This document shows, piece by piece, positions 1-9,071 of a stretch of DNA of 64,000 nucleotides (position 1 is its first letter; each line of letters begins with the position of its first letter). Source of the stretch: Candidatus Hydrogenedentota bacterium (lineage in GTDB: Bacteria; Hydrogenedentota; Hydrogenedentia; Hydrogenedentales; JAEUWI01); contig JAHBVV010000021.1 in the NCBI GenBank assembly GCA_019637335.1, positions 1-64,000 of the forward strand, read 5' to 3'. The notes below the pieces were generated by a model. The model was given only the letters and a program-made list of their open reading frames with translations, had not been told where the DNA came from and ran no database searches. Made by a program: the position numbers and the translations under genes.

Positions 1-123
1 GGGAATCTTGTATACGCTCATAGCATCGCCGTCCGGAAAAGAGAACCGAGCAAACTACCCATATTTGCCGCCATCGTTGCCGATGTACCTTCAAACCGGA
101 TGAGCCTCCTTTCCTTGTGGCTG

Positions 124-1077
124 TCAGCCCGCGCCGGGGGCAACCGCGTCGGCCGCTTCGCCGCGCGGGCGAATGATCAGGGTGCTCATGTAACCCGTGT
201 GGTCGCTTAACTCCAGCACCGTGTCGCCAAGCCGCACGGCCGCCTCGATCGGCTCCGTGGACTCCACCTCGACGGTATACGCGTCGCTTTCCGCCGCGAA
301 CAGGTGATCGATCCGGGACTCGCCAATCATAACGCGCGCAAGGCCCGCCCCGCTGACGGCGATCTCAAACTCGGGGTCGCCCGGGCGGCAGTTCATGTCC
401 CCCGCGAGAAGCGCCGGGGCCGTCGGGCACCGGCTCGCGTTCATAAAATCCGCCAGCTCGCGCATCTGCTGCGCCCGCACCGCGTCGTAGGCCGGATTCC
501 CGTACCCCGCCTGCGCGTGCGTGTTGTAGAAATCGATCAGGCCCCCCTCCGGCAGCGCGATCCGCGCCAGCGCCACGCCCTTCCCCGCCCACCAGTCGCC
601 CTCCCAGACCTTGTAAAACGGATTGGACGCCGTGAAACGGTGAAACCACGCTTCCTGGATCGGGAACGCGCTCGCGATCAGCAGCCCGCTCCCCACCGTG
701 CCGCTCGGGTAGTACTCGAAGTACTTCAGCCGCGACGGGGCAAGCTCCCGCATCAGGATTTCCCTATCCGCCGCGATAAACGCCTCCTGGAAGCCCACAA
801 TGTCCGGATCGAGCGTGTATAGCTTGGCCGCTATCGCCTTCATACGGCGCGGGCGGTCCTGGCTGCGCAGATACAAATCCTGGATGTTGAACGTCACTAC
901 CCGCAAGGTCACAGGAGCCGGCGCCGCCGGCGGCGGCTCCCGCAGCGCGGCGCTCTCCGCAAAATCGGTCGGAGCCCCCGTGCGGCCGTTGAAAAGCGCG
1001 GCGCCGCACAGCAAAACCAGCGGCGCCGCGGCAATCAGACACAGAACCAACAGCGCTATCTTGAGAAGCCGGGGCAC
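124..1077 (-). CDS. Endonuclease/exonuclease/phosphatase-family phosphodiesterase, membrane anchored
   Basis: 317 aa, GTG start with a GAGGAGA ribosome site 5 nt upstream. An N-terminal hydrophobic segment (about residues 5-30) suggests a signal anchor or signal peptide. The EEP fold is readable in order: FNIQ, GFQEA (catalytic Glu), GSGLLIAS, KGVALARI, NTHAQA, GDMNCRPGDPE and a C-terminal LSDHTGY with the catalytic Asp-His. The KGV, NTHxxA and GDMN combination resembles neutral sphingomyelinase and related secreted phosphodiesterases more than DNA-repair exonuclease III. The substrate cannot be told from sequence; a phosphodiester in the envelope is the inference. It lies 21 bp downstream of the sugar-isomerase-like gene and may share its transcript. 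Confidence 0.85.
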   Translation of the reverse strand: MPRLLKIALLVLCLIAAAPLVLLCGAALFNGRTGAPTDFAESAALREPPPAAPAPVTLRVVTFNIQDLYLRSQDRPRRMKAIAAKLYTLDPDIVGFQEAFIAADREILMRELAPSRLKYFEYYPSGTVGSGLLIASAFPIQEAWFHRFTASNPFYKVWEGDWWAGKGVALARIALPEGGLIDFYNTHAQAGYGNPAYDAVRAQQMRELADFMNASRCPTAPALLAGDMNCRPGDPEFEIAVSGAGLARVMIGESRIDHLFAAESDAYTVEVESTEPIEAAVRLGDTVLELSDHTGYMSTLIIRPRGEAADAVAPGAG

Positions 1078-1098
1078 GGGGTCTCCTCGGGGCGCCGG

Positions 1099-2052
1099 CT
1101 ACACGCCCGCCCGCGCGATGCACTCGCGCATGCGGCGCAGTCCCGTTTCCGAGACGATCTTCGGGTCGGTCTTCCAGTGCTCCTCGTTGAAAAGCTCCAG
1201 CGAAAGCGTCCGGGTAAAGCCGATCGCCTTCAGATCGCGCAACGCCTGCTCGAGCGGCAACGCGCCGTCGCCCGGATACACGCGCGCGCCGTCGCCCGTG
1301 CCCTCCATCGGCGTGCCATCCGGGATGTCGTTCCAGTGGAAATTCGCGATGGACTTCCCGTTCAGCAGGCCCAGCCCGCCGAATCCGGAACCGCCGCGCC
1401 ACATGTGGAACGTGTCGGCGATGATGCAGGCCGTCGGGTCGTCCGCGTCCACCGCCAGGGCCGCCGCCATGCCAAGCTTGTTCAGGCCCTTCAAGAAACC
1501 GATGAACTCAATCGCCACCACTATGTTGTAATCCTCCCGGCCGATACGGAGCAATTCGCGATACCGCTCCGCGCCCCACTTCACATCGAAGTCATCGCGA
1601 TCCGGCGTCGGGATCGACGCCACGTGCAGCGACCCCACATCCGCCGACTGCCTCATCCGCTTCCGCGTAATCTCCAGCGTCGCGTCCCACTCCTCCTGTG
1701 TCGCCGGGATGCTGTTCCACAGCCCGATCACATTGGGGACAAAGAGCCCGCGATCCTTGATCTCGCGGCCCAGCGCCTTCAGGTCGCCGCCTTCTTCTTC
1801 GTACTTCTCCAGATCGTTGATCCAGAGTTCGATCGCGTCCCATCCCGCTTCCGCGGTAACCCGGATCTTGTCCTCAAGCGACGCGGGCCGGATCGTGCTC
1901 GTATTCATGGCAAGCGGCCAGGGGCTCGCGCCGCCCTGGTACGCGGCGGGCGCCGCGGAAGCTCCCGCGCTCACGGTGGCGGCCGCGCCGATGGCGGCGC
2001 CCGCGGTGGCGGTCTGCTGGAGGAACCCGCGGCGGCTGACGGGATTGGACAT
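1099..2052 (-). CDS. Sugar phosphate isomerase/epimerase-like TIM barrel, Tat-exported
   Basis: 317 aa from the ATG at 2052, which has GGAGAT about 8 nt upstream; an ATG 33 nt earlier lacks a site. The N-terminus carries a twin-arginine motif (SRRGFLQQ) and an Ala-rich hydrophobic stretch ending near residue 36, so export by Tat is expected. The rest is an AP-endonuclease-2/xylose-isomerase-like barrel: GWDAIELW near the start, then VAIEFI, IADTFHMW and NFHWNDIPDG, residues that normally bind divalent metal. The ending GFTRTLSLELFNEEHW is typical. Substrate unknown; such proteins commonly act on keto-sugars or inositols beside Gfo/Idh/MocA enzymes. Confidence 0.85.
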   Translation of the reverse strand: MSNPVSRRGFLQQTATAGAAIGAAATVSAGASAAPAAYQGGASPWPLAMNTSTIRPASLEDKIRVTAEAGWDAIELWINDLEKYEEEGGDLKALGREIKDRGLFVPNVIGLWNSIPATQEEWDATLEITRKRMRQSADVGSLHVASIPTPDRDDFDVKWGAERYRELLRIGREDYNIVVAIEFIGFLKGLNKLGMAAALAVDADDPTACIIADTFHMWRGGSGFGGLGLLNGKSIANFHWNDIPDGTPMEGTGDGARVYPGDGALPLEQALRDLKAIGFTRTLSLELFNEEHWKTDPKIVSETGLRRMRECIARAGV

Positions 2053-2136
2053 GGTGGCGATCTCCGTAAAGCGTGTGTTCGTCAATATCAGGGGTCGGAA
2101 GAAACGCGGGTAGTGTACCGCCCGCCCGCCCCCAGT

Positions 2137-2367
2137 GCAAGGCCCAGGGAAATCGCATTTAAGGCAAATGGGCGCAATCTCGAGTCGATTTGGAACCTTG
2201 AATCAAGGAAAGTGAGCAACCTGGAGCGCCGGCATCTCTGGCAAGGTCCGGGATTGGCCATGGGCGAAATGCCAGCGTTCCAACACGGGCTCTTTTCTGA
2301 GCTTCCGGTGGTTCGTATGGCGATTGGCTCGTAAACGAAGTTTAAACTCGATTGCCCTGGCAAGGCC
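2137..2367. mobile_element. Family-A TIR element, copy A1 (MITE-like)
   Basis: The element itself spans 2145-2359, with ends CAGGGAAATCGC and CGATTGCCCTG, flanked by the 8-bp direct repeat GCAAGGCC (2137-2144 and 2360-2367). The interior holds a long imperfect inverted repeat around the GCGCCGGCAT core (2225-2285), matching copies at 41.8, 46.6 and 57.6 kb in the opposite orientation. Its ends have diverged more than those of the other copies, so it is probably the oldest. It codes for nothing. Confidence 0.75.
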
Positions 2368-2625
2368 CCGCCGCACGAAAGGATCAACCAAGGGAGGCCG
2401 TGGCGGGCCATGGGGAGGGAGGGGGAGGGAAGGGAAGCGACCCGCCACGGCTCCGTTGGTTGTTGGGAAGCATACTCGCCGCGCAAGGGCCTTACGGCGT
2501 CGGGACCCCTTCATTCCGGAATCCCCGCGCGCCCCAGTGAGGCGCCGCCTTGCGCGTCTGCCTTTTCTATTCGCGCCGGGGATCGATCCATGTCAGCCCG
2601 TGCAGGCCGCTACCCCGGGGTCAAA

Positions 2626-3420
2626 TCAGGTCAAATTGCCGCGAATGGGCTGAACCAGCCTCGCCAGCTCCAGGGACGAATGGCCGCCGACCACGGCCGC
2701 AACGAAATCGTCCGTCGAAAGGCATTCCAGAGCCTCGCCCTCGTCGAAAGCGGCGCGAAGAATCTGTTCGCCCTCCGTCCCGCGGCGCGCGACAAACAGC
2801 TTAGCGGGCTCGTCACAACACCAGAAACGCAGCTCGAACAGGGTGCCCTCCGGGCAGCGCCCGCGGCAGATCCCCAGGAACTCGATATCGTGCCCGTGCC
2901 CCGACTCCGCCCCGATCGAATGCGCGAGACGCAGCGGAATGTTGTGATCGTGGAGGAATTTCTGCGCCGCCGCAAGCGAAGCCGGAGCCTGAAGCCCCTG
3001 CGAGAACTGCGCGCGGGTCGTATTCTTCGTGATCGCCACCACGCTGCCCGGGCGGTGGCCCTCCGTGAAGAAAAACGCCTCGTAATACGGCGCGCCCACG
3101 ACGATGGCAAGCGTCGCCGCCACCACGACCGACGTCCGCGAAACCCAGTATGCCAAACGGCTCGGGCGCGCGGGAGGAGCCGCAAGCGGCACGACATTGT
3201 CCGGAGCCAGCTGCGCCGCCAGGGACTCCCAGAGCGCCGCGGGACATCCCCCCCCGCCGGACGACAGGCTCTCGCCGATGGCCGCTTCGAGGCGCACTTC
3301 GCCCTGAAGCCGGGCGCGATCACGCTCGGCCAGCGAAGCCTCGAAGTCCAGCGCTTCCGAAGCGGACATCTGTCCGTCCAGATACGCCATCCACCGTCTG
3401 TCCTGATCGTCGCACTTCAT
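2626..3420 (-). CDS. Anti-sigma factor-like single-pass membrane protein
   Basis: 264 aa. The start is the ATG at 3420, which shares one base with the stop of the sigma-factor gene (TAATG), so translation is coupled. The N-terminal 60 residues look like an anti-sigma domain (WMAYLDGQMSASEALDFEASL) but lack the HxxxCxxC zinc motif of ZAS proteins. One transmembrane segment is at about 94-110. The C-terminal 150 residues form an extracytoplasmic domain with several cysteines (CRGRC, WCC) that could be a redox or ligand sensor. Role inferred from position and N-terminal pattern: it would hold the co-encoded ECF sigma factor inactive at the membrane. Confidence 0.75.
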   Translation of the reverse strand: MKCDDQDRRWMAYLDGQMSASEALDFEASLAERDRARLQGEVRLEAAIGESLSSGGGGCPAALWESLAAQLAPDNVVPLAAPPARPSRLAYWVSRTSVVVAATLAIVVGAPYYEAFFFTEGHRPGSVVAITKNTTRAQFSQGLQAPASLAAAQKFLHDHNIPLRLAHSIGAESGHGHDIEFLGICRGRCPEGTLFELRFWCCDEPAKLFVARRGTEGEQILRAAFDEGEALECLSTDDFVAAVVGGHSSLELARLVQPIRGNLT

Positions 3421-4028
3421 TATGCAGTTCCGCTTTTTTGCAGCTCCATGTCGTCCGATTTGCTTCCGCGCGGCAGGAGGCGCGGCATGTCGCGCACGAT
3501 GCCCTGCTCCCGAGCGTAATCCACCAGCTCCTTGCGAAGCTTGGCGCGGCCCCGGCTCAGGTGCGTCATCACCGTCCCGACCGGGATATCCATGATCTCG
3601 GCGATTTCCTTGTAGGAGAATTTCTCCACCCCGCGCAGCAGCAAACACGTGCGCTGAGCCGGAGACAAATTCTCCATCGCCTGATTCAACTCGTCGCCGC
3701 ACGCTTCCATCACCCGCTCGGGGTTGTCGAGCACATCGTAATACGCCCGATCATCCGTCAGCGAGACAAACGCCGACTCCGGAACATCGTCCAGCGGCGC
3801 GGGACGCCGGCCCGTCACCCGGTTGGCCACGTAACACTTGTTCGTGATGATCCGGTACATCCAGGCCCGGAAGTTCGTCCCCGGCGTAAACTTGTGCCGG
3901 TTCTCCCAGGCCGCCAGGACTGCCGACGAAAACACGTCGTCGGCCACCCCCGGATCCCACAGGGTACGCGTTACGTAGCGGTAGAATTCATCTCGGTAGC
4001 GATCAACTTGTTCGAGAAAGTCGTTCAT
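3420..4028 (-). CDS. ECF-type RNA polymerase sigma factor
   Basis: 202 aa. Region 2 is seen in DPGVADDVFSSAVLAAWENRHKF followed by FRAWMYRIITNKCY; region 4 in LSPAQRTCLLLRGVEKFSYKEIAEIMDIPVGTV, the helix-turn-helix that reads the -35 box, ending in THLSRGRAKLRKEL. Region 3 is absent, as expected for the ECF class. The gene overlaps the following anti-sigma gene by one base. It is divergent from argH across about 230 bp. The downstream regulon cannot be deduced here. Subgroup not assigned. Confidence 0.92.
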   Translation of the reverse strand: MNDFLEQVDRYRDEFYRYVTRTLWDPGVADDVFSSAVLAAWENRHKFTPGTNFRAWMYRIITNKCYVANRVTGRRPAPLDDVPESAFVSLTDDRAYYDVLDNPERVMEACGDELNQAMENLSPAQRTCLLLRGVEKFSYKEIAEIMDIPVGTVMTHLSRGRAKLRKELVDYAREQGIVRDMPRLLPRGSKSDDMELQKSGTA

Positions 4029-4038
4029 GGCGCCTTCT

Positions 4039-4068
4039 TAATTCGTTGACTACACGGTTTAATGTCAA
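4039..4068 (-). promoter_or_regulatory. Candidate sigma-70 promoter for the ECF sigma operon
   Basis: On the minus strand a perfect -35 TTGACA (4063-4068) is followed after 18 bp by GAATTA (4039-4044), a weak -10. The -35 begins a small TTGAC...GTCAA inverted repeat that could bind a regulator. The gene start follows 10 nt later, so a transcript from here would have a very short leader. Confidence 0.4.
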
Positions 4069-4261
4069 GTTTACTGGCCACCGCTAGCAACATTCCCGGT
4101 GTGTGGAATATTCCAGCGGTAATCGCAGTCCGCCCCCTACGGGCACGGGGACCACACGCCCCGGCATCGAATCAATGCCGGTCAATACGCTAAAATGACC
4201 GCCGCGGGAGGGCCGCTGCGGCTCTTTGTCTATTTCGCATACTATAACCCGAGGAGTCGAA

Positions 4262-5632
4262 ATGAGCAAGCTTTGGGGTGGGCGTTTTGAGGGCAAAACC
4301 GACGCCCTCGTGGAACAACTCGGCGAATCCGTCAGTTTTGACGCCCGGCTGGCCCCCTGGGACATCCGCGCCAGCATCGCGCACGCCACCATGCTCGGCG
4401 ATCGCGGCATCATCAGCCAGAAAGACGCCCGGGACATCGTGCGGGGCCTCAAAGCCATTGATCGCGACATCGCCGCCGGAAAAATGGCCTGGGATACCGG
4501 CCTGGAGGACGTCCACACCAACATCGAGGCCGCCCTGGTCGCCCGCGTCGGCGAAGCCGGCAAGCGCCTCCACACCGGACGCAGCCGAAACGACCAGATC
4601 GCCACTGACATGCGGCTCTGGATGCGCGACCAGATCGACGCCATTACCGGGCTCCTCGCGCATCTCCGAGCGGCCCTGCTCGACCTCGCCGAGGCCCACC
4701 AGGACGTGATCCTCCCCGGGTTTACCCACCTCCAGCCCGCCCAGCCCGTCCTCCTGGCGCACCACCTCCTCGCCTACGTGGAAATGTTCGCGCGCGACGG
4801 CGATCGCTTCTCCGAGCTCCGCGCCCGGGTGAACGTCCTCCCCCTCGGTTCCGCCGCCATGGCCGGAACACCGTATCCCATTGACAGGAAACAGGTTGCG
4901 AAGCTGCTCGATTTCGCCGCCATCTCCCGAAACAGCATGGATGCCGTCTCCGATCGCGATCACATGATCGAATTCTGCGCCCACGCCGCCCTCGTCATGA
5001 TGCACCTCTCCCGCATCAGCGAAGAACTCATCCTCTGGTCCAGCCCCGCCTTCGGTTTCGTCGAAATCGGCGACGCCTTCACCACCGGCTCCAGCATCAT
5101 GCCCCAGAAGAAAAACCCCGATGTCGCCGAACTCGTCCGCGGTAAAACGGGCCGCGTCTACGGGGACCTGCACGCCCTCCTCACCCTCATGAAGGGCCTC
5201 CCCATGACCTACAACCGCGACCTCCAGGAGGACAAGGAAGCCCTTTTCGACGCCTCCGATACTGTCCAGCTCTGCGTGGCCGTGTTCGCCCGCATGATCC
5301 CTTCCATCGCGATCAACCGCGAGGCCATGGAGCGGGCCACGCGCCACGGCTTCATGGAAGCCACCGACCTGGCCGACTATCTCGCCATGAAGGGCGTGCC
5401 CTTCCGCGAGGCCCATGGCATCGTCGGACGCATCGTCCGCCATTGCGTCGCCGCAAAGACCACCCTGCCCGATCTCCCGCTGGACGTATACCAGCAGCAT
5501 TCACCCCATTTCGAGCGGGACGTCTACCAGGTGCTGGACCCCCGCGCCATTGTCTCCCGGCGAAACAACCCGGGGGCCACCGCGCCATCCCAGGTGGCGC
5601 GCGCCCTCAAGCAGGCCCGCAAACGGGGATAA
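4262..5632 (+). CDS. argH: Argininosuccinate lyase
   Basis: 456 aa from ATG 4262, with GAGGAG 7 nt upstream; an in-frame ATG 36 nt earlier has no site and adds residues the family lacks. It cleaves argininosuccinate to arginine and fumarate, the last step of arginine synthesis. Recognition is direct: WGGRFEGKTDALV start, LEDVHTNIEAAL, TGRSRNDQIATDMRL, FTHLQPAQPV and the fumarase/aspartase signature GSSIMPQKKNPD. Length is normal. No other arg gene is adjacent, so it is an orphan of the pathway. A hairpin (CCGGCAT...ATGCCGG, about 4160-4190) lies in the upstream region shared with the divergent sigma gene. Confidence 0.97.
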   Translation: MSKLWGGRFEGKTDALVEQLGESVSFDARLAPWDIRASIAHATMLGDRGIISQKDARDIVRGLKAIDRDIAAGKMAWDTGLEDVHTNIEAALVARVGEAGKRLHTGRSRNDQIATDMRLWMRDQIDAITGLLAHLRAALLDLAEAHQDVILPGFTHLQPAQPVLLAHHLLAYVEMFARDGDRFSELRARVNVLPLGSAAMAGTPYPIDRKQVAKLLDFAAISRNSMDAVSDRDHMIEFCAHAALVMMHLSRISEELILWSSPAFGFVEIGDAFTTGSSIMPQKKNPDVAELVRGKTGRVYGDLHALLTLMKGLPMTYNRDLQEDKEALFDASDTVQLCVAVFARMIPSIAINREAMERATRHGFMEATDLADYLAMKGVPFREAHGIVGRIVRHCVAAKTTLPDLPLDVYQQHSPHFERDVYQVLDPRAIVSRRNNPGATAPSQVARALKQARKRG

Positions 5633-5716
5633 ACATCTGACATTATTTCACTTTGCGGAGTTTCCGCCGGAGTATGGTATGATTAGCACGTGTCGTCTTG
5701 GCACATGGGAGACGGT

Positions 5717-7234
5717 ATGGCGAAATCGGAGCGCATTCTAATCGTTGATGACGAAATCGTCATCCGCGAGCTGATGTCCGATATCCTCACGGATGAGGGG
5801 TTCAACGTAGAGTCCGCGCCCAATGGCGTGGCGGCGCTCGAAATCCTCCGCGCGGCCAACGACTTCGCCGTTCTCTTCACGGATATCATGATGCCCGAAA
5901 TGGATGGCATCGAGCTCATCCGCAAGGCCCGCCAGGTCGCCCCGGCCCTCGTTCCCATCGTCATGACCGGCTACGCCACCCTCGAAACCGCCCGCGCCGC
6001 CGTCAAGGAAGGGGCCTACGACTACGTCCTTAAACCCTTTAATCTCAGCGAGATAAAGATGGCGGTCACCAACGCGCTCGAGCGATGCCGCCTCTCCAAT
6101 GAAAACGCATCCCTACGCGAAATCACCGAACTCTTCCGCATCAGCGAGCGGATCGCATCCATACGGACCGAAGATGATCTGCTCGATTACGTCCTCGAGG
6201 CCTCGCTGGAGCGCGTAAACGCGCGCCGGGGCTCGCTCATGCTCGTCTCCGAGGACGGCCAGCAACTCGAAGTCGCCCGCGGCGTCGGCATCCCGCAGGA
6301 CTTCGACCGCGCCGCGATTCACGTCAAGAACACCATCTCCGGCTGGGTCGCCGAAAACGTCAAGCCCCTCTTCATCGAGGACATCCGCCGCGAACCCACC
6401 GTGGACAAGCTCAGCTGGCAGCTTCGAGACAACTCCTTCATCTCCGTGCCCCTCGAACGGAAGTCGTCCGCCCTGGCCGAGACGCAGAATGCCCGCAGCA
6501 AGGTCGTCGCGGTGCTCAACGTCACCGAAAAAGAGGGCGGCGCCAGTTTCTCGGAGGCCGACCTCAAAATCCTCAGCATCATGGCCAACCACGCCGCCGC
6601 AGCCCTCGAAAACGTCCGCCTCCTGCGCGACGTCGAGGATGCCCAGCGCGAAATCGTCTTCACCCTCGGCGAAATCGTCGAAACCCGCTCCCAGGAGACC
6701 GGCTTCCACGTCAAGCGGGTCGCCGAATACTGCAAATTGATCGGCCTCAAGTGCGGGCTGAACCCAAGCGAGGCCGAAGTCCTCCGCCTCGCGTCCCCCC
6801 TCCACGACGTCGGCAAGGTCGGCATCCCCGACGCCATCCTCAACAAGCCCGGAAAACTCACCCCCGAAGAGTTCGACGTCATCAAGACCCACGCCACCAT
6901 CGGCTACGACATGCTCAAGGTCACCAAGGGCCATGTCCTGCGCGCCGCCGCCGTCATCGCCCTCCAGCACCACGAGCGCTACGACGGAAATGGGTACCCC
7001 CACGGCCTCGCCGGCAAGGAAATCCACCTCTTCGGCCGCATCACCTGCATCGCGGACGTCTTCGACGCCCTCGGCGTCAAGCGCGTCTACAAGGACGCCT
7101 GGGATCTCGACCGTATCCTCGCCCTCTTCCGCGAAGAGCGCGGACGCCAGTTCGACCCCGAAATAACCGACGTCTTCTTCGAAAACCTCGACGAAATCCT
7201 CGCCATACGCGCCGCCCTCGCCGACGTCGACTAA
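5717..7234 (+). CDS. Response regulator with GAF and HD-GYP domains (cyclic-di-GMP phosphodiesterase type)
   Basis: 505 aa from ATG 5717, preceded by GGGAGA; two earlier in-frame ATGs are less well placed. Receiver domain at 1-120 with acidic pair at 11-12 and phosphoacceptor Asp56 (FTDIMMPEMDG). A GAF domain covers about 140-300. An HD-GYP domain follows, with HDVGKVGIPDAIL and HHERYDGNGYP clearly present. HD-GYP proteins hydrolyse cyclic-di-GMP, which would couple an unknown kinase and a small-molecule or redox GAF signal to second-messenger turnover. No cognate kinase is adjacent. The gene at 7306 follows after 71 bp on the same strand. Confidence 0.92.
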   Translation: MAKSERILIVDDEIVIRELMSDILTDEGFNVESAPNGVAALEILRAANDFAVLFTDIMMPEMDGIELIRKARQVAPALVPIVMTGYATLETARAAVKEGAYDYVLKPFNLSEIKMAVTNALERCRLSNENASLREITELFRISERIASIRTEDDLLDYVLEASLERVNARRGSLMLVSEDGQQLEVARGVGIPQDFDRAAIHVKNTISGWVAENVKPLFIEDIRREPTVDKLSWQLRDNSFISVPLERKSSALAETQNARSKVVAVLNVTEKEGGASFSEADLKILSIMANHAAAALENVRLLRDVEDAQREIVFTLGEIVETRSQETGFHVKRVAEYCKLIGLKCGLNPSEAEVLRLASPLHDVGKVGIPDAILNKPGKLTPEEFDVIKTHATIGYDMLKVTKGHVLRAAAVIALQHHERYDGNGYPHGLAGKEIHLFGRITCIADVFDALGVKRVYKDAWDLDRILALFREERGRQFDPEITDVFFENLDEILAIRAALADVD

Positions 7235-7305
7235 CGGCTTCGCCCGAGACGACGCCAACCACGGTGGCGACGTTTCCTCCAACTTCCAAAACTGCGGGAC
7301 AATAA

Positions 7306-8133
7306 ATGCGTCAGTCGGGTCGTTACTTCCTCGTCATTGGCCCGTTTGCCGTCATTGTCGCGGCGATGGTGCTCTTGGATGTGGAATCCGTCTCAGAACG
7401 GATTGGAAAGACACAGGCCGGCATCAATCTGCGCCGTCTCGACAGCGAGACAATCCGGATATCGTGGGGAACGGGAAGTGGCGTGAATGTCTCTCCTGAG
7501 GGAGCACTAGGATTCTGGGGGTTTGTACTCGAATCAGCACGCGGGAATGGCACGCCGCAGGAATTGGCTCAGGCGCTACCCCCGCTTTCTCCTCTCGACG
7601 GCGTTTGGATGTATTTGGTGAAACCCGAACGAATGGGGGAGACCGTGCCTGCAGAATTTGTAAACCCGAAGCTCGACGGGGCCATTGACCATATGTTTCA
7701 CTTAATCGCGCTTGGAGGCGAGGGAAACCAAAACGGGGACAGGATCACGCGCCTGGCGGCACGAAGTTACATCTATCTTGGATATGTGGTATTGAATGAA
7801 AGCGATGTTGTCGCGCTGCTCACCGCGCTCGCAGACCGATCCAGGATCAATCTGGAGGAAGATATCGAAACACCTGAAAGGCGCTTGTACCGATTGCGCC
7901 CTGGCGTGGAACATATCTTTGCGGATGACCCCAATGACGAAAAGGCGCTTGCTGACGCCAGAAGAAATATTCCGATTATGTATGAGTCGATCAACTTGGA
8001 CGCCGGGCATCCGGGTGATGTGATGCATGTCCTCTATCTCGATGGGCACGTCGAAGCCATACCGTACGGAGAACGATTTCCGGCGCTTCCAAGCTTCATG
8101 GATGCCTTTCCGCCCCCTACGGTGTCGGAGTAG
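7306..8133 (+). CDS. Hypothetical secreted protein with H-X9-DG-like C-terminus
   Basis: 275 aa. A hydrophobic N-terminal segment (residues about 7-24) suggests a signal peptide or anchor. The C-terminus HPGDVMHVLYLDGHVEAI resembles the DUF1559/prepilin-associated H-X9-DG box of Planctomycetes and Lentisphaerae, though here ten rather than nine residues lie between His and Asp-Gly. No prepilin cleavage motif is visible at the start. Codon choice looks less C-biased than in the neighbouring genes, which may point to separate ancestry. No good ribosome site is visible before the ATG. Function unknown. Confidence 0.7.
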   Translation: MRQSGRYFLVIGPFAVIVAAMVLLDVESVSERIGKTQAGINLRRLDSETIRISWGTGSGVNVSPEGALGFWGFVLESARGNGTPQELAQALPPLSPLDGVWMYLVKPERMGETVPAEFVNPKLDGAIDHMFHLIALGGEGNQNGDRITRLAARSYIYLGYVVLNESDVVALLTALADRSRINLEEDIETPERRLYRLRPGVEHIFADDPNDEKALADARRNIPIMYESINLDAGHPGDVMHVLYLDGHVEAIPYGERFPALPSFMDAFPPPTVSE

Positions 8134-8236
8134 CCCGCGCCAATGATCCGGGAAAAGCCGGTCGGTGTTGACCACGGCTGTCGACAACGGATTGTTATTA
8201 GCGCGCCTGCGGCCCGGAATTCACGCGGTGACGCGC

Positions 8237-8587
8237 TCACGAACGGTCTTCACTCGCCAACAGGGCTTCAATTATGGGAACGAGCTTTGGCAGGGCTTGC
8301 GTAACCGTGGCCCATATGATGTCGTGATCGATATCAAAGTACGCGTGCACGAGACGGTTTCGGGCGCCAATGATGGGCTGCCATGGTATCTCCGGGTGGG
8401 CCGTGCGAAACGCGGGCTCGATCCGGCTCGCCGCCTCGCCGATTATCTCCAGCGCGCGAATCACCGCGAATCGGAGTTGGGCATCCGTGTCCAGGTCGGA
8501 CCGCGTTCGAGAATGCACAAAAGCCATGCCCTCGCGCGCGGCTTCCAACATGTGCCGGACTCGGTTGCGATCAGAATCAAGCAGCAT
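8237..8587 (-). CDS. HEPN-domain toxin of a HepT/MntA pair (DUF86)
   Basis: 116 aa, the usual size. The HEPN RNase motif R-x4-H-x-Y is present as R76, H81 and Y83 (RNRLVHAY). The start overlaps the end of the nucleotidyltransferase gene by 11 bp, the standard arrangement of HepT/MntA modules. In characterised pairs HepT is an RNase toxin neutralised when MntA adds AMP to the Tyr of this motif. Activity here is inferred from the motif and gene order. Confidence 0.88.
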   Translation of the reverse strand: MLLDSDRNRVRHMLEAAREGMAFVHSRTRSDLDTDAQLRFAVIRALEIIGEAASRIEPAFRTAHPEIPWQPIIGARNRLVHAYFDIDHDIIWATVTQALPKLVPIIEALLASEDRS

Positions 8588-8876
8588 ACTGAATCAACGC
8601 GTTTCGCACCACTTCGTCCCGAAAGTGGCGGCTGAGATCCCGTGGGGTTCGCATATCGGCTTTGCGGCCAAGTATTTCGCTCAGCTCGGCTTCCATCGCC
8701 GCCACATCGAACAAGGTCGGTATGTGATCGGGATGATACTCGAAGAGCACATCGATGTCGCTTTCGGGACTGAACCGGTCGGTAAGTATCGACCCAAAGA
8801 ACGCCAGCTGGGTCAAATGATGGCGGCGGCAGAAGGCCTCAATGGCGCCCGGTTGAATCGTCACTGGCAAGTTCAT
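8577..8876 (-). CDS. MNT-family nucleotidyltransferase antitoxin (MntA-like)
   Basis: 99 aa from the ATG at 8876; a longer frame exists but adds about 43 residues that the family lacks. The minimal nucleotidyltransferase motif GS-x10-DxD is exact: G28 S29, then D40 and D42 (GSILTDRFSPESDID). It is the first gene of the two-gene unit and overlaps the HEPN gene. The expected role is AMP transfer onto the toxin. The pair lies directly downstream of a methylase/nuclease pair on the same strand. Confidence 0.88.
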   Translation of the reverse strand: MNLPVTIQPGAIEAFCRRHHLTQLAFFGSILTDRFSPESDIDVLFEYHPDHIPTLFDVAAMEAELSEILGRKADMRTPRDLSRHFRDEVVRNALIQYAA

Positions 8877-9071
8877 GCGAAACCCTTTCCACGTCAATCC
8901 TGGGTGGATTAAGTATAGCAGAGCGGGTATCAGGTAGCGGAAAAACCATGGCATTCTCGGAACTTGCGAAAAAAGCCGCGGATGCGAGACGTCCATGGAG
9001 CGCAAACTGCCTGGGGTAGCATTTCATCCCTGTTGGGCGATGCAATGCCTCAAGATCGCTCACGCAGAGGC

